Shown piece after piece: positions 42,450 to 51,942 of a stretch of 64,000 nt of DNA; position 1 is the stretch's first letter; each line of letters starts with the position of its first letter. The notes beneath the pieces are model-generated. The model did no database searches and was not told where the DNA came from. It worked only from the letters and a program-made list of their open reading frames with translations. The DNA comes from JAANXG01 sp034520625 (GTDB lineage Bacteria > Pseudomonadota > Gammaproteobacteria > Arenicellales > JAANXG01): contig JAXHNI010000008.1 in assembly GCA_034520625.1 (NCBI GenBank), positions 434,001 through 498,000 on the forward strand. The letters are read 5' to 3'. The translations under genes and the position numbers were made by a program.

Positions 42450-43118
42450 ATGCAAAGCTACATCGAGTTTCTCGAGAACCACGGCCACCGTCTGATCGAC
42501 GGGACCATCGTCACCGCCGAGCAGACGGTCCTGGCCGCCATCCTGGCGATGGTCATCGCGCTGGTCATGGCTCTGATGAAGATGTCCCCCATCTTTGTCC
42601 TGCGCTGGCCGGCCATCGCCTATATCGAGGTTTTTCGCGGTACTTCCCTGCTGGTGCAGCTTTACTGGATCTTCTTCGTGCTGCCGCTGCTCGGGGTAAG
42701 CCTTGAAAAATTCACCGCCGGCTTCATCGCCGTGGGCATGAATCTCGGCGCCTACGGCGCGGAACTGGTGCGCGGCGGAATCCAGTCCGTGCCGCGCGGG
42801 CAGTATGAAGCCGCCATCGCCCTGAACCTGCCCCCGGTGGCCCGCTTCAGGCGCATCATCTTCCCCCAGGCCCTGCTGATCATGCTGCCGCCATGGGGCA
42901 ATCTCCTGATCGAGCTGCTGAAGGGCACCGCGCTGGTATCGCTGATCTCCGTCACCGACCTGATGTTCCAGGCCAAGCAAATCAACGCATCCACGTTTCT
43001 TTCCGTGCAGGCCTTCGGCACGGCGATCATCATCTACTACATACTGGGGCGGCTGGTGATCTCGCCGTCCATGCGCGGCCTTGAAAACAGGCTGAGACGC
43101 AACCTGAGCCGGGACTGA
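42450..43118 (+). CDS. ehuC: Ectoine/hydroxyectoine ABC transporter permease EhuC
   Basis: 222-residue polar-amino-acid-type inner-membrane permease. It has several hydrophobic helices, FRGTSLLVQLYWIFFVLPLL at the family N-terminal box, and the EAA loop around QYEAAIALNLPPVARFRRII (YEAAxALxL). It pairs with EhuD, whose start is 6 bp after its stop. Downstream of ehuB by 152 bp. Confidence 0.92.
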   Translation: MQSYIEFLENHGHRLIDGTIVTAEQTVLAAILAMVIALVMALMKMSPIFVLRWPAIAYIEVFRGTSLLVQLYWIFFVLPLLGVSLEKFTAGFIAVGMNLGAYGAELVRGGIQSVPRGQYEAAIALNLPPVARFRRIIFPQALLIMLPPWGNLLIELLKGTALVSLISVTDLMFQAKQINASTFLSVQAFGTAIIIYYILGRLVISPSMRGLENRLRRNLSRD

Positions 43119-43124
43119 CGAGTC

Positions 43125-43796
43125 ATGTTCGAGTGGAACTGGGAATTCACCTGGGAAATCATGCCGCGGCTGCTGGGGGCGACCGTGAACACCCTGATGG
43201 CGGCGGGTTTCGGCTATCTCATCGCGCTGGTGGTGGGGCTGATTCTTGCCCTGCTGCAGCGCACGCCGCTTCCCGCGGTGACCTTCGTCGCGCGCGAGCT
43301 GGTGGAGTTCATTCGCTCGACGCCGCTGGTGCTGCAGATCTTCTTCGTCTACTTCGTCGGGCCGCAGTTCGGCATCCGGCTCGACCCCTGGACCGCCGGC
43401 ATGATCGCCATCGGGCTGCACTATGCGGCGTACCTGTCGGAGGTGTACCGGGCGGGACTGGACAGCGTGCCCCGGGGGCAATGGGAAGCGTGCACCGCCC
43501 TGAACCTCGGCACGCGACGCACTTACACGAGGATCATCATTCCCCAGGCCATTCCCCCGAGCATCCCGGGATTCGGCAACTACCTGGTGGGAATCTTCAA
43601 GGACACGCCCATGCTGTCGGTGATCGGGGTGGCCGAGCTCATGCACACAGCCAACGCCGTCGGCTCGGAAACCTACCGGTTCCTCGAGCCCTATACCCTG
43701 GTCGGCGTGATCTTTCTCATCATTTCCCTGCCCACCGCCTACCTGGTGCGCCGTTTCGAGCGCTGGGTGCGCCGGTCGCTCGGCATGACGGACTAA
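43125..43796 (+). CDS. ehuD: Ectoine/hydroxyectoine ABC transporter permease EhuD
   Basis: 223-residue second permease of the Ehu importer. Landmarks: ELVEFIRSTPLVLQIFFVYF, VYRAGLDSVPRGQWEACTAL and FKDTPMLSVIGVAELM, the His/Glu/Gln-TM permease signatures with the EAA-type loop. It has about five membrane helices. It sits between ehuC and ehuA with very short spacers, so it is one operon. Confidence 0.92.
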   Translation: MFEWNWEFTWEIMPRLLGATVNTLMAAGFGYLIALVVGLILALLQRTPLPAVTFVARELVEFIRSTPLVLQIFFVYFVGPQFGIRLDPWTAGMIAIGLHYAAYLSEVYRAGLDSVPRGQWEACTALNLGTRRTYTRIIIPQAIPPSIPGFGNYLVGIFKDTPMLSVIGVAELMHTANAVGSETYRFLEPYTLVGVIFLIISLPTAYLVRRFERWVRRSLGMTD

Positions 43797-43815
43797 TGAA
43801 GGAATCGTGGATCCC

Positions 43816-44628
<813 letters not shown>

Positions 44629-44631
44629 AAG

Positions 44632-44747
44632 AGGGTTGGGGGTTGAGGGTTCGGGGTTGGTAGGTGGTTCGCAGGAGATAATCGGCCAGGGGGCTGGCCT
44701 CCGGTGGCTAATTAATCCGAACCCCGAACGCCCAACCCCTAACCCCC
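44632..44747 (+). repeat. GGGGTTCGG-bounded repeat, copy 2 between ehuA and gntR
   Basis: Outer arms made of degenerate GGGGTTNG units (44632-44661) face their complement AACCCCGAAC...AACCCCTAACCCCC (44720-44747). The inside has GATAATCGG and a GGCCAG-GGGG-CTGGCC hairpin. It matches 36768-36850 in reverse orientation. It overlaps the last codons of the GntR gene and may end transcripts from both convergent genes. Confidence 0.75.
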
Positions 44748-45461
44748 TTCTTCATCCAACACCTGCTGCAGCAGAATCATGACCGTGGAGAGGCGATTGC
44801 GGTGCACCAGGCCCACGGCTTTCAGATCGTTGCGGGCCATCGCCTGGCGCACTTCCTCGATCTCGTGCCGCAGCTCCATGACCGCCCGCTCCCAGGAGAA
44901 GCGCGGCAGGATCTGGAACCAGATGCGGGCGGTCTGGTAGAAGAGCCGGTCGCTGACCTCCCGCAGGGGCCGGCTGCGAATGATGGTAAGGATCCGGGAA
45001 TGGAGCCCGATGTTGATCTCTCCAAAGGTTCGCAGATCGATACCCGCACCGAGCTGGTCGCATTTCAGTGTGAGCGCGTCCAGGGCCTCGAAGACGCCGG
45101 GCTCGGGCGGCACCGGGTCCGAATCGCCGATGGCTTCGGCCAGGGCGGCGCGGACATAGTAGATGTCCAACAAGTCCTTGAACTCGATGGTGGTGACGGT
45201 GGTGCCGACGCCCTGGCGGCTTTCCACCAGCCCGTCCACCCCCAGACGGTTCAGCACGTGCCGGATGGGGGTCCGGCTCACCCCGAACTGCTCGGCGAGG
45301 TCCTGCTCCCGCAGCACCGCACCGGGCGGAAAGTCGAGCAGACAGATCTGCCGGCGCAGCGCCTGGTAAATACGCTCGATGCGCGCCTGGGGCTTGGTCA
45401 GCGACCGGCCACTGGTCCCGTTCATGGCTTGCCGCGGCCCCGGCCCCTTGTTATTTTGCAT
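44739..45461 (-). CDS. GntR-family (FadR-like) transcriptional regulator of ectoine catabolism
   Basis: 240 residues: N-terminal winged HTH (IYQALRRQICLLDFPPGAVL; REQDLAEQFGVSRTPIRHVL), then a helical FCD-like effector domain (VRAALAEAIGDSDPVPPEPG; LHSRILTIIRSRPLREVSDR). The ATG at 45461 lacks a ribosome site; ATG 45425 (MNGTSGRSLTK) is a fair alternative. Its own promoter has TTGTACACAA just upstream. Position between ehuBCDA and the doeA paralogs points to control of ectoine use; the effector is unknown. It is not the MocR-type EnuR seen in other ectoine degraders, having no aminotransferase domain. Confidence 0.87.
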   Translation of the reverse strand: MQNNKGPGPRQAMNGTSGRSLTKPQARIERIYQALRRQICLLDFPPGAVLREQDLAEQFGVSRTPIRHVLNRLGVDGLVESRQGVGTTVTTIEFKDLLDIYYVRAALAEAIGDSDPVPPEPGVFEALDALTLKCDQLGAGIDLRTFGEINIGLHSRILTIIRSRPLREVSDRLFYQTARIWFQILPRFSWERAVMELRHEIEEVRQAMARNDLKAVGLVHRNRLSTVMILLQQVLDEEGG

Positions 45462-45467
45462 CGCGGT

Positions 45468-45477
45468 TTGTACACAA
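45468..45477. promoter_or_regulatory. Predicted operator TTGTACACAA at the gntR promoter
   Basis: The decamer lies between a minus-strand TATAAT (45482-45487) and the first gntR ATG (45461), a good site for autorepression. The identical decamer recurs at 56022-56031 in the ectR1-ask-ectABC promoter. Confidence 0.6.
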
Positions 45478-45588
45478 TTCTATTATAATTGCCGCTAGTG
45501 AATAGACCAGCCGTTCATGAAGAGTCTCTAACTTTCTGAGGTTTACGAGCATCCTGTCGTCTATTTCCGGCCGGGGTGGGTTCTTATA

Positions 45589-45597
45589 TTGTATACA
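45589..45597. promoter_or_regulatory. Predicted operator TTGTATACA upstream of the second doeA-like operon
   Basis: Same nonamer as in the ehuB promoter (41267-41275), overlapping a possible -10 TATATT (45585-45590), about 210 bp before the 45.8-kb gene. The gene-free stretch 45462-45804 otherwise holds the gntR operator and hairpin repeat d. Confidence 0.5.
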
Positions 45598-45617
45598 TTT
45601 AACCTTGATATGACAGA

Positions 45618-45680
45618 ACGAAGCCCATGTGGGTCAGGCTTTATGCCTGACATGTCAGCCCTGAAGGCTGACCCACATAC
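45618..45680 (+). repeat. GTCGGGC hairpin repeat, copy d (double)
   Basis: ACGAAGCCCATGTGGGTCAG with stem GTCAGGC/GCCTGAC, CATGTCAG, then an inverted half GGCTGACCCACATACC (to 45680), so two half-elements face each other. Upstream of the second DoeA-like gene. Confidence 0.7.
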
Positions 45681-45804
45681 CTGTTGCCGACCCAACATTC
45701 GGTGGCTCAACGGGAACCCGGATATTCCCGAGTCCGGCTCGGACAATGACGGCATTCCCGATCGACCAATGATCGATTTTTGTCCAATCAAGGTTAACTG
45801 AGCA

Positions 45805-47007
45805 ATGATCGAACCCGAATTCCTCCCGGCCGCCAGCGCCGCCGCACCAGACGCCAACATGCCGGCGTTCCCACCGTCGGAACTCGACGCCCGCCGCGAG
45901 GCGCTGACCGCGGCGATGCGCCGCCGGGGACTGGATGGTTTGGTGGTGGCGGTGCCGGAGAACATCTACTACCTGACCAGCCTGGATCACTGGGGATTTT
46001 TCGCCTGCCACGCGCTCCTGGTGCCCCTGGACGGGCCCATGGTCCTCGTGGCCCGGGCGATGGAACGAATCACCTATGAAAACCAGGTCCGCAACGCCGG
46101 GTTCATCGGCTTCAGCGACAACGGCAATCCCGCGGACGCCATCATTACGGGCCTGAAACAGCTTCACCTAGAGGGCGGCCGGCTGGGCCTGGAGAAGAAC
46201 AGCCTTTTCCTCACCGCACGCATCGCCGAAAGCCTGCAGGAAAAAACCCGCGCTGTCACCTGGATCGACGCCTCCGGCCTCCTCGACGGGATCCGGCTCG
46301 TGCAGTCACCCCTGGAACAGGCATACACCCGCAGGGCCGCCGCCGCCGCAGATGCGGGGACGCTCGCCGCCATCGACGCGGTGCACGACGGCGCCAGCGA
46401 CTACGAAGTCGCCGCGGAGTGCCACCACGCCATGATCCTGGCGGGCAGCGAGTATCCGGGCTTCGGCCCCTTTATCCGGCCCACGCGGCGCCTGGGCGAA
46501 GAGCACACCACCTGGCGGGGCGACGTGTTCCACCACGGCGACGCGGCGTTCCTGGAGATCGGCGCCGCCTGTCGCAAGTACCAGGCCCCCATGGGGCGCC
46601 TGGTGTTCGTGGGCACGGCCTCGGACGCGGATCACCAAGCGGCCGAGCTGGCCATACTCGGCATGGCGGCGATCCGCGATGCCGTCCGGCCCGGGGCGAC
46701 GGGCAGTGACGTGTACCAGGCCTGGCAGGATGTCGCCGATGAAGCGGGACTGGGCCATTACCGGCGCCATCACTGCGGCTATCTCATTGGCATCGGCTTT
46801 CCGCCGAGCTGGACCGGCGGCAGCATGGTGACCTCGCTGCGCCCGGGCAGCACGCTGGAACTGAAGCCCGGCATGGTGTTTCACCTTCATTCCTGGTTCA
46901 CTAATACGGGGCGCGGCAACTACTTCGTGTCCAACACCGCCCTACTCACCGAAAGGGGCTGCGAAATTCTCACCCACCGCACCCCCCAGGTGCTGCAGGT
47001 GCGTTGA
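45805..47007 (+). CDS. DoeA-like creatinase/M24-fold hydrolase, paralog 2
   Basis: 400-residue Xaa-Pro-peptidase-fold protein. N-terminal half: LDGLVVAVPENIYYLTSLDH with WGFFACHALL; C-terminal half: LLDGIRLVQSPLEQAYTRRA, then HHCGYLIGIGFPPSWTGGSM and KPGMVFHLHSWFTNTGRGNY. The metal-ligand Asp pair is replaced (EIGAACRKYQAPMGRLVFVG) as in DoeA. It diverges more from doeA than the next gene does. Its stop overlaps the following paralog's region, so the two are cotranscribed. Substrate is unknown; a related cyclic or acylated compound is plausible. Confidence 0.82.
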   Translation: MIEPEFLPAASAAAPDANMPAFPPSELDARREALTAAMRRRGLDGLVVAVPENIYYLTSLDHWGFFACHALLVPLDGPMVLVARAMERITYENQVRNAGFIGFSDNGNPADAIITGLKQLHLEGGRLGLEKNSLFLTARIAESLQEKTRAVTWIDASGLLDGIRLVQSPLEQAYTRRAAAAADAGTLAAIDAVHDGASDYEVAAECHHAMILAGSEYPGFGPFIRPTRRLGEEHTTWRGDVFHHGDAAFLEIGAACRKYQAPMGRLVFVGTASDADHQAAELAILGMAAIRDAVRPGATGSDVYQAWQDVADEAGLGHYRRHHCGYLIGIGFPPSWTGGSMVTSLRPGSTLELKPGMVFHLHSWFTNTGRGNYFVSNTALLTERGCEILTHRTPQVLQVR

Positions 47008-47018
47008 GCGCAGAGCCC

Positions 47019-48215
47019 ATGGCGGATCCGCACGGCAACACGGCGCTGCATTCCCCGTTCCCTGTGGAGGAGTATCGACAGCGTATGACGCGCACCCGGC
47101 GCGCCATGGCGGAGAAGGATATTGCCGTGCTTATCGCCACCGATCCCGCCAACATCAACTACCTGACGGGCTACGACGGCTACTCGTTCTATGTACACCA
47201 GGCCGTGGTGGTGGTCCGCGACTGGGAGTGGCCGCTGTGGATCGGCCGTGCCCAGGACGTCAACGGCGCGGCCTTCACATCGATACTGCCGGCCGGGCAC
47301 CTGGTGGGCTACCCGGACGAATTCGTACACGCCGTGGACCGCCATCCCATGGCGTTCATCTGCGCTCAGCTGCGCGATCGCGGCCTGGACCACGGGCCCG
47401 TCGGGGTGGATGCGGACAGCTTCTACTTCACCGGCAAATCCCTGGATGTGCTGCGCAGCGGCATCCGTGGGCGGGTCGTGGACGTGGGCCTGCTGCTCAA
47501 CTGGATCCGGTCGGTGAAGTCCCCGCGCGAGATCCAGTATATCGAGCAGGCGGCAACGATATCCGCGAACACCATGCGCCGGGCGCTGGACATGATCGAG
47601 CCCGGCGTGCGCCAGTGCGATGTCGCCGCCGAGATCCTGAAGACGCAGGTCTCCGGCACGATCGAATTCGGCGGCGACTATCCGGCGATCATGCCGTTGA
47701 TGCCCACCGGCCCGACCACCACCTGCCCGCACGTAACCTGGCGGGACACGCCGTTCCAGGCCGGCACTGCGTCGGTGGTCGAGATATCCGGCGTGCGGCA
47801 CCATTACCATGCGCCCCTGACCCGCACCCTCTTCCTCGGCACGCCGCCGGACGAGATGATCCGCGCCGCGGACGTCATCGTCCAGGGCATTGATCAGGCG
47901 CTGGCGGCCGCCACGCCCGGCGCCCGCGCCCGGGATATACACGCCGCCTGGAACGATGTCATCACCCGGCACGGGCTGTACAAGGATTCGCGGTGTGGCT
48001 ACTCCATCGGCCTGGGCTATCCGCCCGACTGGGGGGAGCGCACCATCAGCCTGCGGGCGAGCGACGATACAGTCCTGCTCCCGGGCATGACCCTCCATTT
48101 CATGCCGGGGATATGGATGGCAGACTGGGGCATTTCCATCAGCGAAACAATCCTGATCACCGCGGACGGTGCCCGGGCACTGTGTGACTTTCCCCGCAGC
48201 CTGTTCCTGCGTTAG
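47019..48215 (+). CDS. DoeA-like ectoine hydrolase, paralog 3
   Basis: About 398 residues, clearly close to DoeA: NINYLTGYDGYSFYVHQAVV, LLNWIRSVKSPREIQYIEQA, CGYSIGLGYPPDWGERTISL and FMPGIWMADWGISISETILI line up with the doeA product motif by motif. The ATG at 47019 is preferred; TTG 47004 overlaps the previous stop. A second ectoine or hydroxyectoine hydrolase is the simplest reading; no doeB copy accompanies it. It is followed by hairpin repeats and the Lrp gene. Confidence 0.85.
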   Translation: MADPHGNTALHSPFPVEEYRQRMTRTRRAMAEKDIAVLIATDPANINYLTGYDGYSFYVHQAVVVVRDWEWPLWIGRAQDVNGAAFTSILPAGHLVGYPDEFVHAVDRHPMAFICAQLRDRGLDHGPVGVDADSFYFTGKSLDVLRSGIRGRVVDVGLLLNWIRSVKSPREIQYIEQAATISANTMRRALDMIEPGVRQCDVAAEILKTQVSGTIEFGGDYPAIMPLMPTGPTTTCPHVTWRDTPFQAGTASVVEISGVRHHYHAPLTRTLFLGTPPDEMIRAADVIVQGIDQALAAATPGARARDIHAAWNDVITRHGLYKDSRCGYSIGLGYPPDWGERTISLRASDDTVLLPGMTLHFMPGIWMADWGISISETILITADGARALCDFPRSLFLR

Positions 48216-48226
48216 TACATCGCACT

Positions 48227-48270
48227 GACATGTCAGGCGCAAAGCCTGACCCACAATGGCTTCGTTCTGC
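48227..48270 (-). repeat. GTCGGGC hairpin repeat, copy e (inverted)
   Basis: TGACATGTCAGGC, GCAAA, GCCTGACCCACAATGGCTTC: reverse orientation of copy d, 12 bp after the third DoeA-like stop. Probably ends that transcript. Confidence 0.7.
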
Positions 48271-48351
48271 CTTATCAGGCCAGAGCTACGGTCACGGGTT
48301 TGACCGCTTTCGCGGGCCGTGGCCCGGTTCGAGACACGGGATCGGGGGAAG

Positions 48352-48503
48352 GGCCGGTGCCGGGGGTCGTCCCCCAGGGCTGTCGAAAACAGGGATGTTT
48401 GAGCCAGAGCGTACACGGACGTATTCCATCCTTCGGTCCGCAAACGGCACTTCCCTGTGCCGCTTCTCACAGCGGCCCTGGGGGACGACCCCCGGCACCG
48501 GCC
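48352..48503 (+). repeat. Covarying hairpin element, copy 4 (with 42-nt insertion)
   Basis: Arms 48352-48380 and 48475-48503 pair perfectly over 29 bp. The core (48381-48474) is 94 nt because about 42 nt are inserted before the terminal CACAGCG; the insert carries its own hairpin CGGCAC-TTCCCT-GTGCCG (48445-48462). Lies between the DoeA paralog and the Lrp gene (48216-48655). Confidence 0.9.
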
Positions 48504-48655
48504 CGATCTATTAAGCAGGACTTCGAACCGGCGCAATCCCGGAACGATCCTCGAACCCGGGTCCCGAAACCCCGGCAACGCCTCCGGTCGTCGTGCGCTG
48601 CACCGTCGCACAATGATTTGCATATCCATCCGACTAGTGGATTACAATCCGCTTG

Positions 48656-49159
48656 ATGACGAAACTCGACCGAATAGACCTGCGCATCCTTTCCGTGCTT
48701 CAGCAGCGCGGACGGATCACCAAGCAGAAGCTGGCCAACGAGGTCAACCTGTCGGTCAGCCCCTGCTGGGTGCGACTCAAGCGCCTGGAGGAAGCGGGGA
48801 TTATCAACGGCTACCATGCCGAAGTGCAGCTGGACAAGCTCACCACGTTTTCCACCGTTCTGGTCGAGATCACCCTCAAGCACCACGCCGCGGAGGACTT
48901 CGAGCGTTTCGAGACCGCCATGGTGGATGCGCCACATGTCATCGACTGCTACGCCACCGGCGGCGGCGTCGACTATGTTCTGAAGATCATTGCACGGGAC
49001 ATCGACCACTATCAGGCCCTGATCGACGACATGCTGGGGCAGGATATCGGAATCGACCGCTACTTCACCTATATCGTCACCAAAGCGGTGAAGCAGTCGC
49101 GCTTCATTCCGATTCAGCAGGTCCTGGACACCAACGAGTCGACCCGGGCGGCGGAATGA
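48656..49159 (+). CDS. doeX: Lrp/AsnC-family regulator (DoeX-like)
   Basis: 167 residues: N-terminal HTH (DLRILSVLQQRGRITKQKLA; NEVNLSVSPCWVRLKRLEEA) and C-terminal RAM effector domain (VIDCYATGGGVDYVLKIIAR). DoeX in Halomonas binds DNA near ectoine degradation genes; position directly upstream of eutA-doeC-doeD fits that role. The stop overlaps the eutA start (ATGA). The symbol rests on context. Confidence 0.85.
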   Translation: MTKLDRIDLRILSVLQQRGRITKQKLANEVNLSVSPCWVRLKRLEEAGIINGYHAEVQLDKLTTFSTVLVEITLKHHAAEDFERFETAMVDAPHVIDCYATGGGVDYVLKIIARDIDHYQALIDDMLGQDIGIDRYFTYIVTKAVKQSRFIPIQQVLDTNESTRAAE

Positions 49160-49875
49160 AGCGCCTGGGCATCCTGTATCCGCCCTGCGGCGCGGAGTTC
49201 GAGTACTACCGTTACGGGGAAATGCTCGGTAATGATGTCCGCATCAACCTGATGGGCGTGCGCATCCACGGTGGTGACGACGAGCATGCCCCGGAGAACC
49301 TGAGCCGGACCGGGGAAATCGCCAACCTGTCGCTCAGCGCCCGGGTGCTGCGGCATCTGGAACCGGATGCCGCGATATGGGCCTGCACCAGCGGCAGCTT
49401 CGTTGACGGCCTGGGCCACGCCCGCGCCCAGGTCGATGCCTTGAGCCGCGAGCTGGAATGCCCCGCCACCAGTACGTCCCTGGCGTTCGCCTCGGCCCTG
49501 CAGCACCTCGGCATTGACACCGTCTCGATCCTGGCCAGCTACCCGGAAAAAACCGCGTCGCGCTTCTTCAATCTGTTGTCGGACTGTGGAATCCGGACCC
49601 ACGCCTACCGGTGCCTCGATATCGATTCGGGGCCGGCCGCCGCGGATCTGGAGCAGGACGCCGTATTGGCGGCCTGCCGGGACCTCGACATACCCGGCGA
49701 CGCCGCGCTGCTGATCCCGGACACCGCCATCCCCACCATGCACTGGATCGCGCCCCTGGAGGCGCAGCTCGAACGGCCGGTACTCACCGCCAACCAGGTC
49801 AGCCTCTGGGACACGGCCCGCCTGGCGGCCGTCCCGACGCCTGCCACCCTCCCCGGGCGCCTTTTCGGCGGTTAA
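49156..49875 (+). CDS. eutA: Ectoine utilization protein EutA (Asp/Glu racemase superfamily)
   Basis: 239-residue protein of the maleate isomerase/arylmalonate decarboxylase group. MKRLGILYPPCGAEFEYYRY opens it; the first active-site motif AAIWACTSGSFVDGLGHARA keeps its Cys, whereas the second site (LLIPDTAIPTMHWIAPLEAQ) has Thr where two-Cys members have Cys. EutA is proposed to handle hydroxyectoine stereochemistry or isomer conversion. It overlaps doeX by 4 bp. Confidence 0.85.
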   Translation: MKRLGILYPPCGAEFEYYRYGEMLGNDVRINLMGVRIHGGDDEHAPENLSRTGEIANLSLSARVLRHLEPDAAIWACTSGSFVDGLGHARAQVDALSRELECPATSTSLAFASALQHLGIDTVSILASYPEKTASRFFNLLSDCGIRTHAYRCLDIDSGPAAADLEQDAVLAACRDLDIPGDAALLIPDTAIPTMHWIAPLEAQLERPVLTANQVSLWDTARLAAVPTPATLPGRLFGG

Positions 49876-50019
49876 GAGGCACGCAGGGAAGTTTTGATCG
49901 GTTGGGACAGGCCGCGTTCCGGGCACGAACGTCATTGCTCCACTCCTCGATGACGCACTGGATCAGCGGTTTCCTATTTACCTCTGGTAATCGAAGCTAT
50001 CGTCACCAACTCCGCACAA

Positions 50020-50127
50020 GCGAGGGGCCGGGAGGGTCTGGCAGGGCTGTCGAAAACAGGGATGTTTGAGCCAGAGCGTACACGGATGTATTTACAGCGG
50101 CCCTGACAGACCCTCCCGGCTCCTCGC
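50020..50127 (+). repeat. Covarying hairpin element, copy 5 (divergent arms)
   Basis: Core 50048-50099 (52 nt) is the same as in copy 3. The arms (50020-50047, 50100-50127) share only the innermost CAGGGC with other copies, yet pair at 26 of 28 positions. It lies in the eutA-doeC gap (49876-50414), the rest of which shows no gene. Confidence 0.9.
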
Positions 50128-50414
50128 TCCCCGCCACAGAAACCCCGCCACTCCACAACAAACGGCCAAACCTGGTGCCATTCGATCCGGCGGGCTTTAT
50201 GCTCGCGTCGCCCCCCGTGTTTCACTACGCGAAAACCGCCATTTGGCGGGGATTTCTCAAGAAAAATAGCCAAGGCTCGTGGTTTAAATCAGGGGAGTTT
50301 TTGGTTTCGGGCGGCGAATTAGAAATCCTATTCATTGCCCGGATTGTTACCCTGCCGTGTTGCATGACCGGGCGCCGCCGCCCGTTTTCAACCACATCAA
50401 CACCAGGCAAGCAC

Positions 50415-51896
50415 ATGATTCAAGCCGAACCGAAGCCACAGTTTGAGAATCAGTTCAGCGACGCCGGGCTGTTCCGGCAGCAGGCCTACGTGGACGGCGC
50501 ATGGGTGGACGCCCCCGGGGGCGAGACCACCGATGTCACCAACCCCGCCGACGGTGCCGTGATCGGCCAAGTGCCCATGCTCGGCGCAGTGGAAGCCCGC
50601 GGCGCCATCGAGGCCGCGTCCCGGGCGTTTCCCGCCTGGCGCGCCCTGTTGCCCCAGGAGCGCGGCGAGCTGATGGAGAACTGGTATCGCCTGCTCCTGG
50701 CGCACCGCGAAGACCTGGCCCGGATCATGACACTGGAACAGGGCAAGCCCCTGTCGGACTCCCGGGGCGAGATCGACTATGCCGCCAGCTTCATCAAATG
50801 GTTCGCCGAGGAAGGCCGCCGGATGAACGGCGAGACCCTGCCCAGCCACCTCCCGGACCGCCGCCTGCTCGTCTACCGCGAGCCGGTGGGGGTGACCGCC
50901 TGCATCACGCCCTGGAACTTCCCGGCGGCCATGATTACCCGGAAAGCCGCCGCGGCCCTGGCCGCCGGCTGCCCCATGGTGGTGCGCCCGGCGAACGAAA
51001 CGCCCTTTTCCGCCCTGGCCCTGGCGGAGCTCGCCGAACGCGCCGGGATCCCCGCGGGGGTGTTCTCCGTCCTTACCGGCAGCGGCCGCGAGATCGGCGG
51101 GGAAATGTGCGCCAACACCCTGGTCCGGGCGCTGAGCTTCACCGGATCCACGGAAGTGGGCCGGGTGCTGCTCCGCCAGGGCGCTGAGACGGTGAAGAAA
51201 ATGTCCATGGAGCTCGGCGGCCACGCGCCTTTCATCGGCTATCCGGATGTCGGGGTCGAGCGCCTGGTGGAGGGCGCCCTGGCGGCGAAGTTCCAGACCA
51301 CCGGCCAGGACTGCCTGGCGGCGAACCGGATCTACATCCATCGCGACATCTACGACCAGTTTCTCGAGGCGTTCACCCGTCGCACCGCGGCGTTCAAGGT
51401 GGGCAATGGGCTCGACGAGGACGTCGACTACGGCCCGCTCATGAACGAGGACGCGGTGCGCAAAGCCGAGGAGCACGTGGAAGACGCGGTGTCCAAGGGC
51501 GCCCGTCTTCTGACGGGGGGCAAACGCCTGCCCCTGGGCGAGCTGTTTTTCGCGCCGGCCGTGCTGGCGGACGTCACCCCGGACATGGCGATCTACCGCG
51601 AGGAGACGTTCGGCCCCGTCGCCGGTGTCACCCCCTTCGACGACGGTGACGACATCGCCGCCATGGCCAACGACAGCGAATACGGACTCGCGAGCTATAT
51701 ATACTGCGACAATCTGTCGCGCGTTCACCGGCTTTCCGCGGCGCTCGAGTACGGCATGGTGGCCGTCAACTGCGCGAAAATGACCGGGCCACCGATTCCG
51801 TTCGGCGGCGTCAAGCAGTCCGGCCTGGGCCGGGAAGGCTCCACCCATGGACTGGATGAGTACAGCGACCTGAAATACGTCTGCATCCAGGTCTGA
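50415..51896 (+). CDS. doeC: Aspartate-semialdehyde dehydrogenase DoeC (SSADH-like ALDH)
   Basis: Oxidises aspartate semialdehyde to aspartate, the final step of ectoine breakdown. 493 residues from ATG 50415 (MIQAEPKPQFENQFSD); the longer in-frame reading upstream lacks similarity. ALDH motifs: CITPWNFPAAMITRKAAAAL, FTGSTEVGRVLL, the catalytic Glu in KKMSMELGGHAPFIG and the catalytic Cys in FQTTGQDCLAANRIYIH. Closest type is GabD-like succinate-semialdehyde dehydrogenase, but position next to doeD supports DoeC. Confidence 0.9.
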   Translation: MIQAEPKPQFENQFSDAGLFRQQAYVDGAWVDAPGGETTDVTNPADGAVIGQVPMLGAVEARGAIEAASRAFPAWRALLPQERGELMENWYRLLLAHREDLARIMTLEQGKPLSDSRGEIDYAASFIKWFAEEGRRMNGETLPSHLPDRRLLVYREPVGVTACITPWNFPAAMITRKAAAALAAGCPMVVRPANETPFSALALAELAERAGIPAGVFSVLTGSGREIGGEMCANTLVRALSFTGSTEVGRVLLRQGAETVKKMSMELGGHAPFIGYPDVGVERLVEGALAAKFQTTGQDCLAANRIYIHRDIYDQFLEAFTRRTAAFKVGNGLDEDVDYGPLMNEDAVRKAEEHVEDAVSKGARLLTGGKRLPLGELFFAPAVLADVTPDMAIYREETFGPVAGVTPFDDGDDIAAMANDSEYGLASYIYCDNLSRVHRLSAALEYGMVAVNCAKMTGPPIPFGGVKQSGLGREGSTHGLDEYSDLKYVCIQV

Positions 51897-51942
51897 CACC
51901 GCCGCAACCCAATTCAAGATTCATCAATGCAAGGTTTTACCC

